From Heliocidaris erythrogramma (taxonomy: Eukaryota > Echinodermata > Echinoidea > Camarodonta > Echinometridae), in the NCBI GenBank assembly GCA_025617745.1, contig CM046855.1, positions 45,356,813-45,420,812 of the forward strand: a stretch of 64,000 nucleotides of DNA, read 5' to 3'. How positions within the stretch are numbered: position 1 is the stretch's first letter; the number at the start of each line of letters is the position of its first letter. This document shows positions 11,949 to 25,271 of this stretch, one piece after another. Under the pieces are notes generated by a model. That model was not told the origin of the DNA. It saw only the letters and a program-made list of their open reading frames with translations, and did no database searches. Made by a program: the position numbers and the translations under genes.

Positions 11949-12179
11949 CCGTATTCTGAACTCCGGTTAAAGTTAAACCATGGTCTAAGTGTGGTTTAAA
12001 GCCAGTCTAAACTTGCTCTTTAAACCAGAGTTTAAGATAATCACATTCTGAACTCCAGTTTAACTTAAACTCCAGTATAGTGTGGTTTAACTTTGCCCAG
12101 AAAGTTAGACTGAACTTGCGGTTTAAGTCATTTTTAATTAAAGCTCTGGTTTAAGTTAAACCGGAGTTCAGAATACAGG
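11949..12179. repeat. palindromic MITE rich in GTTTAA motifs
   Basis: The ends CCGTATTCTGAACTCCGG and their complement CCGGAGTTCAGAATACAGG form a long inverted repeat. The interior repeats TTTAAACC/GGTTTAA several times and contains a second internal TCTGAACTCCAGTTTAA near 12050. No coding capacity. Confidence 0.8.
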
Positions 12180-13214
12180 ACATTGGGTTATGACCCCTTC
12201 ATGGGGGACAAACTTCACAATCTATAGAACTGTTTTTGTTTCATGAAGGAACATCTTGCTAGTCCTAGTCCAAATATATGGTAGGTATAGCATCGAAATA
12301 CTCCAGTGGGATCTGCCCCCCACGGCACGGCTGGAGTTAGGGGGCACCTTTATATGGGCACAGGCTCCGCGTCGACAAACAGATATACATTTAAATGATG
12401 CATAGATTGAAACACAGGCATAAGGATTTACAATAAAAAAAATGAGTGTCTTTAGACTTTTTATTTTACATGCAAATTATTTACAACAGACTTTTTCAAT
12501 CATGTTACTGTGTATTTCATACACAAAATATCTTCCTCTAATTCGAACAGCAGAGATAACAGAATCTACAACACTTATACATTCTTACTTGCAGTGATTA
12601 TTTGTATGATACATGTATTTATTTTATATGTAATACACATTTATATGTACTTTTGTCTCAGGCTTGCTTCCATTAAAGCGATTTAAGTCATAAGCATTAT
12701 TTCTTTTAGAAAGGAATAATAACGCTTATGTGTTTTTACTGTAATGGAAAGTTAACGCGAGCATACATATACCATAATCAAATACAAATATGTGTACATG
12801 TAGGGCAACTTCACTCGGACATTGTTAGTGGAATCAACAAAATGTCTTTTCATTCAAGTACTAACATCTATGATTCTAAGTAAGGAATTTCCAAATATAT
12901 GATAATCCAAACACTTTACTTTGGTATTAAAATCAGTTAATATATGTACGTAGCACACAACTTTAATCATCCAATACTCACAGAAACTTTACTCTGCATG
13001 TCAAATATTTCAGATCAATGCTCTCGACTCAAATAAAATGAGCATAAATATAATACAATGCCATTTTATACAAGATAACAAGGTCATTTGCCTTTTAAGG
13101 CATATATTCTTGATTTTGCTCGATGTTAGAAATCCTGCATTATGCACACTACATGTTTTAAAAGGATATACACAGCATTGTTTTTTTAAAATGCTGCACT
13201 GTAATCTGCAACCT
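12180..13214. other. no gene recognised
   Basis: AT-rich sequence with a short GC-richer patch near 12300-12370. No frame, repeat ends or RNA gene was seen. Confidence 0.45.
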
Positions 13215-13373
13215 GGGCCCCATTGCATAAAACTTACCATTAATGGTAACTCTGATCTCAATGGTAACTACCATGGTAACATCACTCAACAGCCAATCAA
13301 AATCAAGGTTTCCATGGGAGTTACCATTGATGACAAAGTTACCGTTAATGGTAAGTTTTATGCAACAGGCCCC
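13215..13373. repeat. palindromic MITE with TTACCATTAATGG ends
   Basis: Left GGGCCCCATTGCATAAAAC and right GTTTTATGCAACAGGCCCC are inverted copies, continuing inward as ACTTACCATTAATGGTAA. The interior repeats ATGGTAAC and CCATGG motifs. Frames on both strands through it are palindrome artefacts. Confidence 0.85.
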
Positions 13374-14486
13374 TGGAATTATAAATCTGTTATCAAAAGA
13401 TGCACAAGGACTATATGAAGTCACAAATGCGCTGGGAGGAATAAAAATTTGTACAGCCCTTTTAGGTTGAACAAACATATGTGCACATTTAACACATGCA
13501 AGGAACATCTAGAGTCCACTCTACTTTCTATAACTCTATTTTATAGTCTTCTGAACCGATTATGATGCGTGTAAAAGTGCTTCAAAATGGATCCCTAAGA
13601 GTGGGCAAAGCTACTCTATGAGGAAGACAGCATTTAAATGAAAGAATATATGCTTTCATCATTATAAATTCTGCTGTAAAGTAAGAGTGAAAAAGAATGG
13701 CATCAACCTTTTATCTGGGGGGAAAAAATTGATATATTTCATTTGGACAACAAAGTGTACTGCAAAAACCAGAAGTCAAAGGAATGTCCATAAGTACAAC
13801 TAAATTTGGCACAAATCAATAAATGAGGTGGAAAAAAAAATGTCCCATATATTTCTTAGATGTATCTGAACCCGCGCTTAGCTTATGTAATAAGTCAGAT
13901 GAAATGTGGTGAAACTACGAAGTGTCTAGGGCAGTATTCAAATAAGAATGCGTATGAAGTTAGCATTTTACTTGCATTTGGCTTGGCTAAGTAAACTGGC
14001 TTTACTCGTATTCAGATCAAATTTAAGCAATGAAGTTTAGCAAGCCGACTTTAAGGCAAAATATTTACTGATATCCATTGTGACGTCACATATCCTGTCC
14101 AAAAACATGCGCAATAAATGTGTCACAGTAGATGCGCGCTTACATGGTTTGCTTGTGCGCAGCTTATACTGCTCTGCGTAACTATGAAAGCCACATACCT
14201 GCCAATCAAGTAATTGGCTCAAGTCTGTCAGGGAGCTGTCTTAGACTTAGGGTAAAATACTTAGCCAAATGATTCAATTGAATACTAAAACTTATCTCAG
14301 CTGAAAAAGAAGAAAACTACTCATATTTCATTCTTAGGTATTGAAATGATCTACATGTATACATGTCTGTCCTGGCAGTTACTTGGTATAACAATGCATT
14401 CTGGCTTCAAAATGTGCCGCAGATGAGTCGTTTTTCAAATACCTGGCTGGAGATATAATGTATGAAGGCCCTGGCTTCAAGCGCTG
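13374..14486. other. no gene recognised
   Basis: No supported gene. A minus-strand frame at 14037-14222 has no family resemblance. Confidence 0.4.
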
Positions 14487-14618
14487 GGCCCCCGTTTCAT
14501 AAAACTTGTTATTAATAACAACTGCCCCATTTCTACGACAAATTTGCTCTCAGCCAATAAGATTTAAGGATTTCAGTAGATTATAACAATTATTGTAACT
14601 TGTTATTGATAACAATTA
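14487..14618. repeat. GGGGAGCG-family MITE, diverged copy
   Basis: Shares the core CTCAGCCAATAAGATTTAAG and CAGTAGATTATAACAATT with the other copies. Its ends run CCCGTTTCATAAAACTTGTT and TAACAATTATT, so this is a diverged or end-swapped subfamily member. Confidence 0.6.
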
Positions 14619-15139
14619 TTAAGTACTAATGTCCGTTGACTACAAATCAATCTACATTTGCCATGCTTGATCTGGGAGTGGCAGTAAAGGGAAACTTGTT
14701 AAGAAGAAATTCGTCAAATGCTAGAGTGCAACATTCTTTTCCTTCTCATTCATAAAAAAGTTCTTGAATCTACGAGTGCAAGATGTAATACTCATTGTTG
14801 TTGGGGCATGTAACATTCATAACGATATCCAGGGTGTTTAGAATAGCAAACAGGATATACCATATGCTAAAATACAAGAACATTATTTTCATGGTAACAT
14901 GCACCGAGAGTTGAACATAACATGAACATCTACAATCCAAACAATAAGATACGATAATGGAATGAGCAATATTATCACCAAGATGGCTGAGAAGGATAGC
15001 ACCAAGAAGGTCACCAAGAAGAAGCCGGCAACACACACCCACCTGCTGCCGAAATGATAACAATATTATTTACTGACAATCACAAGATTACTCCATTACT
15101 CCATTATTCTTCTACACTCTAAATTGCAAAAAATAAGCA

Positions 15140-15735
15140 TTGAACATGCATTTCAATCTGTTTGACAGAACAAAAAACTCAATCCACTTCTTATCGCACT
15201 ACAATCTCTCCAATCCTATCTCGCGTCATTTTCATACCATCAGGAACAACACTTGCGAAGGTAGAGGAAATGCGCATAATCTTCTCATTTCGTTTGACAG
15301 AATGAAAAATGCATTGGGTTCTTTTATGCAACACAGAGCACCACTGCATAATTTCCATTATATTCCAAGCAATTTTAATACCACGGGGTATGAAACTTGA
15401 AGTGGTAGAGCGAACATAACGTTTGGATTTTAGAGTGTGTAGTCTAAAATTACTTTTGTTTTACAAAATCAAAAACTTATTTGATTTCTTTAATTAACAA
15501 ATCAGATATGACTGCATGATTCCTTTCATATTTCATACAACTTGAATTCCATGGGGTGACGAAACTTGCTGAGGCAGAGCAAGCGAGCGCATTGATCTTA
15601 TTTGGTTTGACAGAATAAAATACTTATTTTCCTTCTATATCCAACAAAGCCGAGCGCGAGTGCATGACTTCCATCACATTTCATGCAATTTGACTACCAT
15701 GGCGGATGAACCTTGCAGTGGCAGGTGGAGCATGG
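15140..15735. repeat. diverged tandem repeat, about four units
   Basis: The phrase TTTGACAGAA plus A-rich sequence recurs near 15160, 15291 and 15605. Each time it is followed by a CATTTCAT-like block and then a CCATGGGGT...GAAACTTG...GGCAGAGC-like block (near 15230, 15380, 15550, 15700). Unit lengths are irregular (about 130-320 bp). It lies just downstream of the FNTB stop codon. Confidence 0.55.
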
Positions 15736-15800
15736 TGTGTAGCTATTAGGGTAAGTAGTCTACAAAGCTTTCTAAATCAGACCCGCCTGTTGACGTGACC

Positions 15801-15893
15801 TCATCTGGGGGTGGGGACGGGGAGCTTGCCGAAGAAGTGAGATGCATTGTGTGCACATTGGAGACTAATGTTGAACACTGGATGGGTTGGTCT
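15801..15893 (-). CDS. FNTB: FNTB exon 12 (stop codon)
   Basis: Residues 383-412 plus TGA: RPTHPVFNISLQCAHNASHF then FGKLPVPTPR. The THPV(F/Y)NI motif identifies it. Acceptor AACAG in phase 0 with exon 11. The C-terminus is shorter than in mammals, which is usual outside vertebrates. Confidence 0.9.
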   Translation of the reverse strand, partial: RPTHPVFNISLQCAHNASHFFGKLPVPTPR

Positions 15894-18800
15894 CTGTTCA
15901 TTAAAAAAAAAAAATACAAGACAGGGTAAACACTATTAGGATGTTTTCATCATGTTAGTGTTCAATGCTGCTCAGTGAAATGTCAAATCATTTTCAACCT
16001 GCTTTTAGCGACCACCTGTATAGAAAGACCACCTGTCCATAAAGACCAGAATTTTTGTTTCCCTTGAAAAGTGTTTCTCATTGAAATATGTATTAAAGGA
16101 ACCTGTACATAAAGACAGCTTTTCTTGTCTCCTTTGAGTGGCCTTTATAGACAGGTCCACTGTACTATATTTGCAAGAAAGTTGCAATCAATTGCAATCC
16201 CCCATTTGCAATCGATTGCAAATATGACACATGTATTTGAAATGGAACTTGCAATCAATTGCAAGACTTGCGACTGATTTGGGGGATTTGTAATTGATTG
16301 CAACTTTCTTGCAACACCCCCTTAGAGTCATTGCACATATAGTAAATAAGAACAAACACTATACCTAATCCTAACCCTACCCGATTGCACTCATAATCCT
16401 AACCTATATCTTTGACAAGATAAAGCCCGGAGAAATCGTGACTGGAGTCCATGTTGGAGCACTGTTTTGCTGTAGTGACATTTCCTCAAGGCTATATTTT
16501 GAAGTAGATATATAGGGAGAGGGCTTGGGTTTGGCTCAGGTTTTAGGGTTACCTTCATGGGAGCGTTCATCAAATGTTTTGTCAGTGATTTTTACCAACA
16601 ACTATTATAAGCTACTGAAATCCTTGCATCTGATTGGCTGAGAGCAAATTTGTCTGTAAAAATCACTGACAAAACACTTGATGAAACGCTCCCCAGGGTT
16701 AGGGTTGAATATAGTGCTGGGTCCTGGGTCAAAGTTAGGAGCATTTATCAATGGACCAATAGCGATACAATCGAGAAATAAATTATAGATTGATTAAAAA
16801 CCACTTTACCACTTTAATTTTGAGAGGAATGATGATAACTGTGCCAACTTACAAGTTCATTCTTGGGATCTCCTGCCACATAATCTTCCCTGAGTTGACC
16901 AGCTAAGAAATGTTGGGCCACTGAAAGACCACTTAGACAGTAACAGGTATGGTAGAAGTCCCTGGCTCTGTAGACAGAGTAAGTAAACAAACAAACAAAC
17001 AAACAAACAAATTAGACTTTTTTGCTGACAGACTGCACAGGCGAACCTTAAAACATCCCTTCTATGGAATTTTCCCCTCACTGAGTGAAGGCACAATAAC
17101 ACATACATTTTGTTGTTGGATGCAAACACAAATTTTGATCAAGTTTTCTTTAAAAAAAAGAGAAAGAAAGAAATAAATAAGATAGAGTTACAACCCATCG
17201 CTGTTAGCAATAGACCAGTTTGTAGTTAGCATATAGTACAAATACAAATAAGCCCTATTTATGAACAAATATTTTAAACATGGAGATGGCAGTTTAGACA
17301 AATCACTCCCTCAGTGATAGAGTTGCAAAATGAATAGCTTTTAATTCCCTTTTGAAAAGAAGGCCTCCAACTTTCCACCATGGAATGCACTACTGGTGCA
17401 TAAATTAATAATTATTACATAATTTCTATGAGCACTTATCCAGAATTTTCCTATGATGGTTTTACAATTTGTTACAAATAACTTTTTTTTGCTTCAATAA
17501 TGTAAAACATGGTTTGACTCCATATGGAACATGTAAAATCATCATTATTGTAACTTATTTTCATACAAGGAAGGGATTCTTTATTATCACATTTATAAAA
17601 ATTGAAATATTTGAAATTTCATATAATAAAATAGATAAGGAAAAGTGAGTGTGTGACATCATCGGTTCACTCATTTGCATACCGCCCATGCTATGCATAT
17701 CACTGTTTCATGAAATAATGCAAAACTTCAAAATGCCATAACTTTGTTATTTTACATCCGATTTCAGTGAAATTCTTACTGTTATGCTTGTTTAATTTTA
17801 CTCTGTTTATTTGAATCAACTTGATATTGAGGTGGACTTGGCCTTTAAAGTGAGCTGAGCATACTAAAACATAAATTGAAGTTAGGAACAGAAATACCTA
17901 TCATACTGTCCAAGGTTAATAGCATTATCAACCAAAACTGAACAGGTTACTCACTTTCCTGGCTTGTCTATAAGTCCTCCGTGATTGTACTGGCAGCAAA
18001 GTAGAACATACTCCTGCAATGCTTCTGGAACAAGATAACAGACAATGAAATAATGATATAGTGTGTACATACATGTATAAATTTTATGACTTTTATGTAT
18101 TTTGTGCAGAATAAGAAGCTTCACACTCAGCGATCTATAAATCACTGGATTGATTCTGATTGATCGGAAGTCCTCCAATCAATCACAGACTTACAAACTC
18201 CTTCCTATATAGTACCGAGTAGTGATTGATATCAATTCTGAGGTTGATCTAAATCAATCGCAACTGTTTATAAGATAGATCCCAGGGGAGCATTTCCAAT
18301 TTGCTCTCAGCATGTCAGATGCAAGGATTTCAGTAGCTTATAACAGTTGTCGGTTAAAAAAACCGACAAAAGGCTTGATGAAACACTCCCCAGGTACCCT
18401 GAATCCCACTCCTGACACTTACTCTGGTCAAACATCCAGGAGTCCATGCTGAGCGCTGTATCATCCTGCTTGCTAAGGATGGAGTGAACGAGTGGAAACA
18501 CTCCGGCCTGCCAGAAGGAGTAGCAGCCATCCACCAGCTTGTTGGTTCTTCCCTGGAAACCTCCTTCAAAACGCATCTGACGCATAGCCAACCATCTCTG
18601 CAGAAATAGTCACACACATCATTAGAGGTACTTTTTTTTAATATTTCAATGTTTTCATAAAAGTACTTAGCTGCATTGTTAGTCAACTTGTAAGAAAAAG
18701 GCACCCATAAAAGTTTTAAGGTAAATGAACAGCATTTAATAAGGTAAACATGAACACTGATATTTTGATAAGTATTATAGGTATCCTCGTCACACTGTGG

Positions 18801-21800
18801 TACCAATGAAAACACTAAAAGCATGGATATCCTCAGAATCAAAGGAGTACTTAAATGGAATTCCAAACTATCCTTAACACCAATATAATCTTGCTTCATT
18901 TAACTCATTTTTCAAGAATAACCTTAAAAGTCAGTTGACTGTTTTAACATAAATCTATAGATTGTTGGATTGAACATAGAAGTTTTAAACCAAACATACT
19001 GGAAGTTTCAAACCAAAATATCACTGTTTAGTGTAGTGCCTTCAAGGAAAAAATTGACTCCATTGTTGTTCCTTGTGTTCTAAGTGAATATCAGAAATGC
19101 ACTGCAAGTATACTATTATTACCTTGAATCTCATATCTTTTATGACATAAACCCACATTGAAATACTTGGGGTAACTTTTATCTATGTTATTTTGCTGCA
19201 TATAACACTTTGGTTATTTGGTAAAAGAGGATGATTTGGACTCACTAGTAAACCCTGTACGTCACATAGTCTCTCATGTCCTAGGAGCACCAAGGCAGCC
19301 ACACTGCAGAAGGTGTAACCTCCATGTGCTTCCATACCAGGCTGGCCAGCAAAGCCTCCTTCATATGTCTGACAACTGTTGTAGAGATAATAATAATACT
19401 AATACTACTACTACTAATAGTCTTGTTCTTGTTTAGTGCTTATTGTATGATGGTATAATGTCCATATGTGTTTCCAAAGAGCTTTGCAAACTATTACCCT
19501 GGCTTTAGCTCCAGCAACTGTTTATGCATTCCAAGGAATAATCCTACACCTGTGTTAAGTGCAGCAAATGTAGATCACTATCTCACCAAAGGGTGTTAGA
19601 GAAGCTTCAGGGGCTTGAACCCCCCAGTCTACTTAACCACGAGGCCACAACACCTCTACAACAGGTAATGGGATAAGCTTTATAATGTACACTGTAAAAT
19701 AAGTGAAGTTATTACTCTTACTGTTACAACTATTTCGTCTACTACTAAGATTAATAGATAATTTTGATAAACTACTAGTCAATAGAATTTCTTTTTCTGT
19801 CCTTCTTTCATTCTTCTTGTCTGCCTGCCTTTCCCTTTTCACTAGTAAGCATCATGGATATCTTGTATTTAATATTATAATTAAAAAACAACTTCTTCTT
19901 CAAGGCTTTTGCACAATTTCAATAATCTTTGTTATTTACATATTTTCTATTTATGGATACCATACCTGACGATCCATTCAGGTGTGCCGTCAAACATATC
20001 CGGGGTGGCGACATTCGTAAGGATGGCAGATACCGCAGCACAATAGGCTCCTCTGTAGGGGGTAAGATGGAAGAATGAATCACAAAAGTTTGTTAGGAGA
20101 TACATCAACAATATTTAGCGTGATACTTATTTTTACCTCAAGCTCATAATATATCCTCATAATATATCCTCTGAATATATCTCTCTCTCCTGTCTGACTA
20201 AATCATTATATATAAGATTAGTCTCAAAAGTGATCAAACCATGCAAAACGTTAACAGGAGTTCAAATGACTCAAATACAACATATTCTCTATCAATATAC
20301 AGTGAAACCTGTCTATAAAGACCGCTCAAGGGAGACATGAATGTGGTCTTTATGAGCAGGTGGTCTTTATGTACAGGTTCCTTTCATACATGTTTCAATG
20401 GGAAACACTTTTCAAGGGAAACAAAAATTGTGGTCTTTATAGACAGATGGTCTTTCTATACAGGTGGTCGCAAAAGCAGGTTTGACTGTATTTCACTGGT
20501 TAAGCTTGTAAAATATTAGAATAGTCATTTAATCAGTCATCAAATGCCATCCCAAGGCCGTGGTTGGCAGCTATGCAGAATAGCATACATGTATGTACCT
20601 GTATACCTGTAAATGTATCATAACTGTATGTGTAGAATACATGTATGTTATATTAATACCTATTCTAAATATAGAAAGAATACAATGTGTCTGCATGGAC
20701 AGCATTGGTAAATATGCCTTCAGACAATAACAAATCCCTATTCATGCTCTCCTCTAGTCCAGTAAAATCCCTGGGTTACAATTTCAATACTTTTTTCCCC
20801 ACCGGATTGTCAGTATCACCTAAATAAACACTCAACCGTGTTGCATTAACATACAAGATTACAAACATGACGACTACTTGGTCACCAGTCTTCTCTTAAT
20901 GATACTGCACATATTGATACACAGGGCATGATAAATTAGACAATGACATGGTTATTATTTTATTCTCAATGCTTCTTTACAAGATATAATCTCATTTATT
21001 TGTGTTGCCCATAATGTGTACATACATGTAAAATAGATAAATAGAATTTTATGAGATATTTTTTCATTATGAATGTTTAACTTGCTCTGTTTTCTATCTG
21101 TTTGCTGTAATTTCTTCCCATTCTCAATTGTCTTTATATAATTGTCTCATATATACATGACTGCATGTATATTTCTTTCACTCTCTCCCTCCATCTCCTA
21201 CAACTATCTGATTTCTATCTTTTTTTTTTTCTTCTTTTTTTAATAGATTTGTTTGCCTGTCTTCATTTGTTCATTCCTGTTTCTCTTCTCTTTTCTCCTT
21301 CCCACTCTCCTCTCTCTAACTCTCTTCACCTGTTTTTTCCCCCTTCTGTCTCCCTCTTTCTCCGCTAATCTTCATCTAATACTGTAACAACTAATACTCT
21401 CACTATTCACTTTTTCCTCCATGTTTGCAGTAGCAGTGATTTGGCACATTAAGATTCTGAAGACATTAGCTATGCAAGATTAGCCACTTTGAATTGTAAC
21501 TTGGCAACAATAAGCACAATCCCATTAAGGTTCCTGAGCCATTCCAAGCTACCCCCATTCTCACCCCCCCCCTTTCATATGACAATAAAAAGTTCTTTAA
21601 CAAGCTCAGGTGATTTCTAATCTTCTATGTGGTAATGGCTCTTTCTACAGTATTTCCCCGAAACCAATTATCCATAACCAGTGAGTGTTGCTCTCTTCTC
21701 TTCTCTAGTTGAAGCTTCTTCAAAACTATTCACTTGTAAAAGCATACAAAGATTTTAAAAACTTTTTAACCATTCAAAATTGTAATTAAAATGTACTTTA

Positions 21801-24800
21801 GAGCGTTCTCATAAGTATATTCATTTTAAAACTATTCTGAAAGGTCTCAATAAAATCTGCATATATAAAAAAGGAACCTGTGAAAAAACTTAATTATTAG
21901 AAAGTGTTAATATAATGTGCATACAGGCAAATATCCCCTAAAGACCCCCCCCCCCCCCTCTCATCTCACCAAGCTGCAAACCCCAGGGGTGGACAAATAA
22001 AGATGGTCCAGAAACTGGGCCTTCTTGCAGAAGAAGTTGTGAATAAATGCAACTTGACTTTCAGCCAATCAGAATCAGGTATTTGGGTTATGTGTTTGAT
22101 ATTTAGAGTTCCTTGCAATTACAGCTTTTTCTGAGAGAGACTGGTGGTATTACTAGTGTGAACCAAGCTTCAATTTGTACCAGGAACCCTTACAAATTAT
22201 TTCTAGCATGTATGGCTTCAGGCATGGCTGACTGACTGGGGAAGAAAAGGATGATAAGGTACTGCAGGAGGTCTGTCGACAATAGAACAGGGGACCCCAG
22301 GAGCGTTGACAACAGCATTCACCCCAAACATGGAGGAAACAGAGGGTATTGTTCATAACCACAGGAATGGGCATATTCCAAGCTCGAGCGGTTGGATCAG
22401 CGACAAGAACAGTAGGTCATATCAGTACTGCAAACATGCTCAAACTATAACTCCTACCACTCATCATTAGTGATTATTACAACTTCTCCTGCAAAATTTA
22501 ACTAAAATTCTCAACTTGTAAATTTTGAGCATGACTGGTCATGGAGTAGGGCCCTGGATTGGTAAACTCTGTTAACATTACATATACTGTAGTTTGAGGG
22601 GGAGCTTGTTTGGGAATGTGTTGACAGATTCAAAAAAGTTTATTCCAACTTGCCTAAGTTGGTATGGTGTGCCAATTTCTATAACTACACAAACAGTGGA
22701 TGATGACCAGACTACCATTATGAAGGTAAGTACATGTACTCACAATCTTACTAATTTATGTTTTTATAATGTCACATACTGAAGACAAAAAGTCATTATT
22801 AGATACTTAAATAATGTAAGATAATTTAAACATTTCTTTAAAGGACTCCAAGAACTATCTTTACAATGGTATCAGCTGCCTCTGCAATAAATTGTATGGT
22901 GTAATAACCAGAAATACAAATACATCATTTCTACATTTTCATTCTGATTTCTTTCATAGTTCACGTGATCTATTCTCCGAAGTTAAACAAGAGAGTTTGC
23001 ACAAAGTCTACTGAAAAAAACACACAAAATTGACTTCTTCTACATTATACTGCCACTGTTTCCACTACAAAACCACAGCATGGTTTCTACAACTACAATG
23101 TATGTAGTAAATGTATTTGTAAACAAGCTGTAATCTGAGATAATTTTCTATGATAGACTATTTTCTCTTCCTTCTTCTAGGCTATTTTCAAGACGAAGCA
23201 AACTTGTGTAAACGAGCTGCAACAACACATACCTTGTGATTAGGTAGTATTGAAATCAGAGTAATTCATCAAGAGTTCAAGATGAGGTCAAAGATGAGGT
23301 CATTCGGCATTCTACCTTCCCTTAATGGCAATGACAAGCCAGGGGGACAAGCAGCCTCGACTTCAGATGTCAGAAAACTAGCCAATCGCTGCTGGAACAC
23401 CAACCAATCAAAGACCGCACCCCCTCCCCAGCCCGTACCAGGACCAGGCTGGGATGAGAGTAGACCCACCAGCATACGTTCCTTACCCATCCTTCCATCC
23501 CAGAGGACTTCTTGTGGTGACGTGCCTAACACACTCCATCAAAACAAACACAGCCATAGTGGCCTTCGAGGATCATCAACCGAGCCCTTCCCCGCTATCC
23601 CAATCCAGTGCAGGACATCATCTAAACAAAGCAGCCTCTCTTTACCCAGGACTGATGTTGCCACAGGAAGGAGAGGAAAGAGAAAGAAGCCTTCAAGGAG
23701 ATACAGGGAGGTCTTTGTCTGGGACCACGGTACAAGCACTGGCTCACACCCTGGACCGATCTCAATTACAAAAGAGACTAACATTTCCTCTGAAACAAAC
23801 AATTCAATGGGGTTGGACGTAGACAATTATGGACGCAACATATATACTCCAAATGGTAAGCATCCAGTCAAATACATTATTTTTACTATAGATGTACCAC
23901 GAAAATGTAAGATCATTTTATAATTTTCCTCCCTGATATGAAATGCATAATCTCGGTACCATCATAATTTCAATCTGATTTGTCCAAAATATGATCAAAC
24001 CAAAGTCATTTAAGCCCATGATTGCATACAACATAACAACATATGAAGAAGCTGCTTCTCATAAACAGCAGAAACTCTTCACGGTCTTTCAATTAATTGA
24101 ACGTTGTATGGACATTATGCAGCTTTTTTCTTTAAAACTTGAAATATTTATGTTGAATAACTGCCTCAATAAATGACTCCTTATATAATCATCATCCATA
24201 GGTGTAGCAATACTTTCCATTAACTACAAAAAGTATTTTCAGCAGGCAAAACAATCCAAAGACCACGGGTGCTCAGACATATGCTCGGACACGTGATCCG
24301 GCGACAATTGCTCAGGACTTTATTTCATCAAAGACATAGGGTTAGGATTAGGGTTGCAATAGGGTTTAGGATAAATTTAGGTTAAGGGTTAGGTGTAGGG
24401 TTAAGGCCCAGTGTTTGGTCCGGGATTGAAGTTTGGAATTCAGTTAGTGTACCACATTGATGCAGAGCAGTTGTAGCGTATATATCCTTTTCACGATATT
24501 TGATGACTTCTCCAATTTTCTCCCATTTTTTTTTTACTTCCAAGGACAAGCAAGATTAAAAAGGAAACAGAGAACTCAAGGACTCCTAGGCATGTTAGAC
24601 AGACCATTGAAACTTGATCAGCTTTGTAAGACTCCAATCCCGCACACGGCACTGACCAACGAAAGTTCTTCCAAGATGTCCTTCCCATCAAATACCATCG
24701 TTCTTCCTTCCATTGGTCAAAATTACGATACTTCAACTTCAGGATACAACCCAAGATCGGAAAGAGAGTTCAGTGAGACAACCAGAGTAGAGGAAAAGCG

Positions 24801-25239
24801 CAAGAGACCAGCAAAGAGGAAAACTCAGGCAAAAAAGAGTGTGAAATCCAAGATGGCACAGAAGGAACAGTTGAAGACGAAGGCCTGTGAAACAGATGTG
24901 AAACATGAAGGAACAAGCAATGGCGCTGAAGATGATAGTGATGATGATGATGATGGTGATGATGATGGTGAAGATGATGGTGGTGATGGTGATGATGGTG
25001 GTGGTGATGATAAAGATGACAACAGTGATATGGGATGGACTGATGGTGAGGATGGTGATGATGATGATGATTATGAGAGTGTGGGAGGTTTTCTCGTTTC
25101 TAGTCGAATGAACTCACAACTGAGAAAATCAGCCTGCTCTATCAGTCAACTTTCAAGAGCTTCGGGCTTTACGATGAGTTCAGTTGAAATCAAGATGTCT
25201 GGAGATGATGGCGATGAGGATGAGGAAGAAGGTGATGAA

Positions 25240-25271
<32 letters not shown>

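Noticed and set aside
13010..13508. Overlapping frames of 75-126 codons
   Set aside because: They read through the TTACCATTAATGG palindrome from both strands.
22594..22782. 60-codon frame as a complete gene
   Set aside because: It begins at TTG, not ATG, and runs through a strong donor site; treated as a possible exon only.
24300..24410. Interstitial telomere
   Set aside because: TTAGGG copies are too degenerate and too few; no chromosome-fusion signature.
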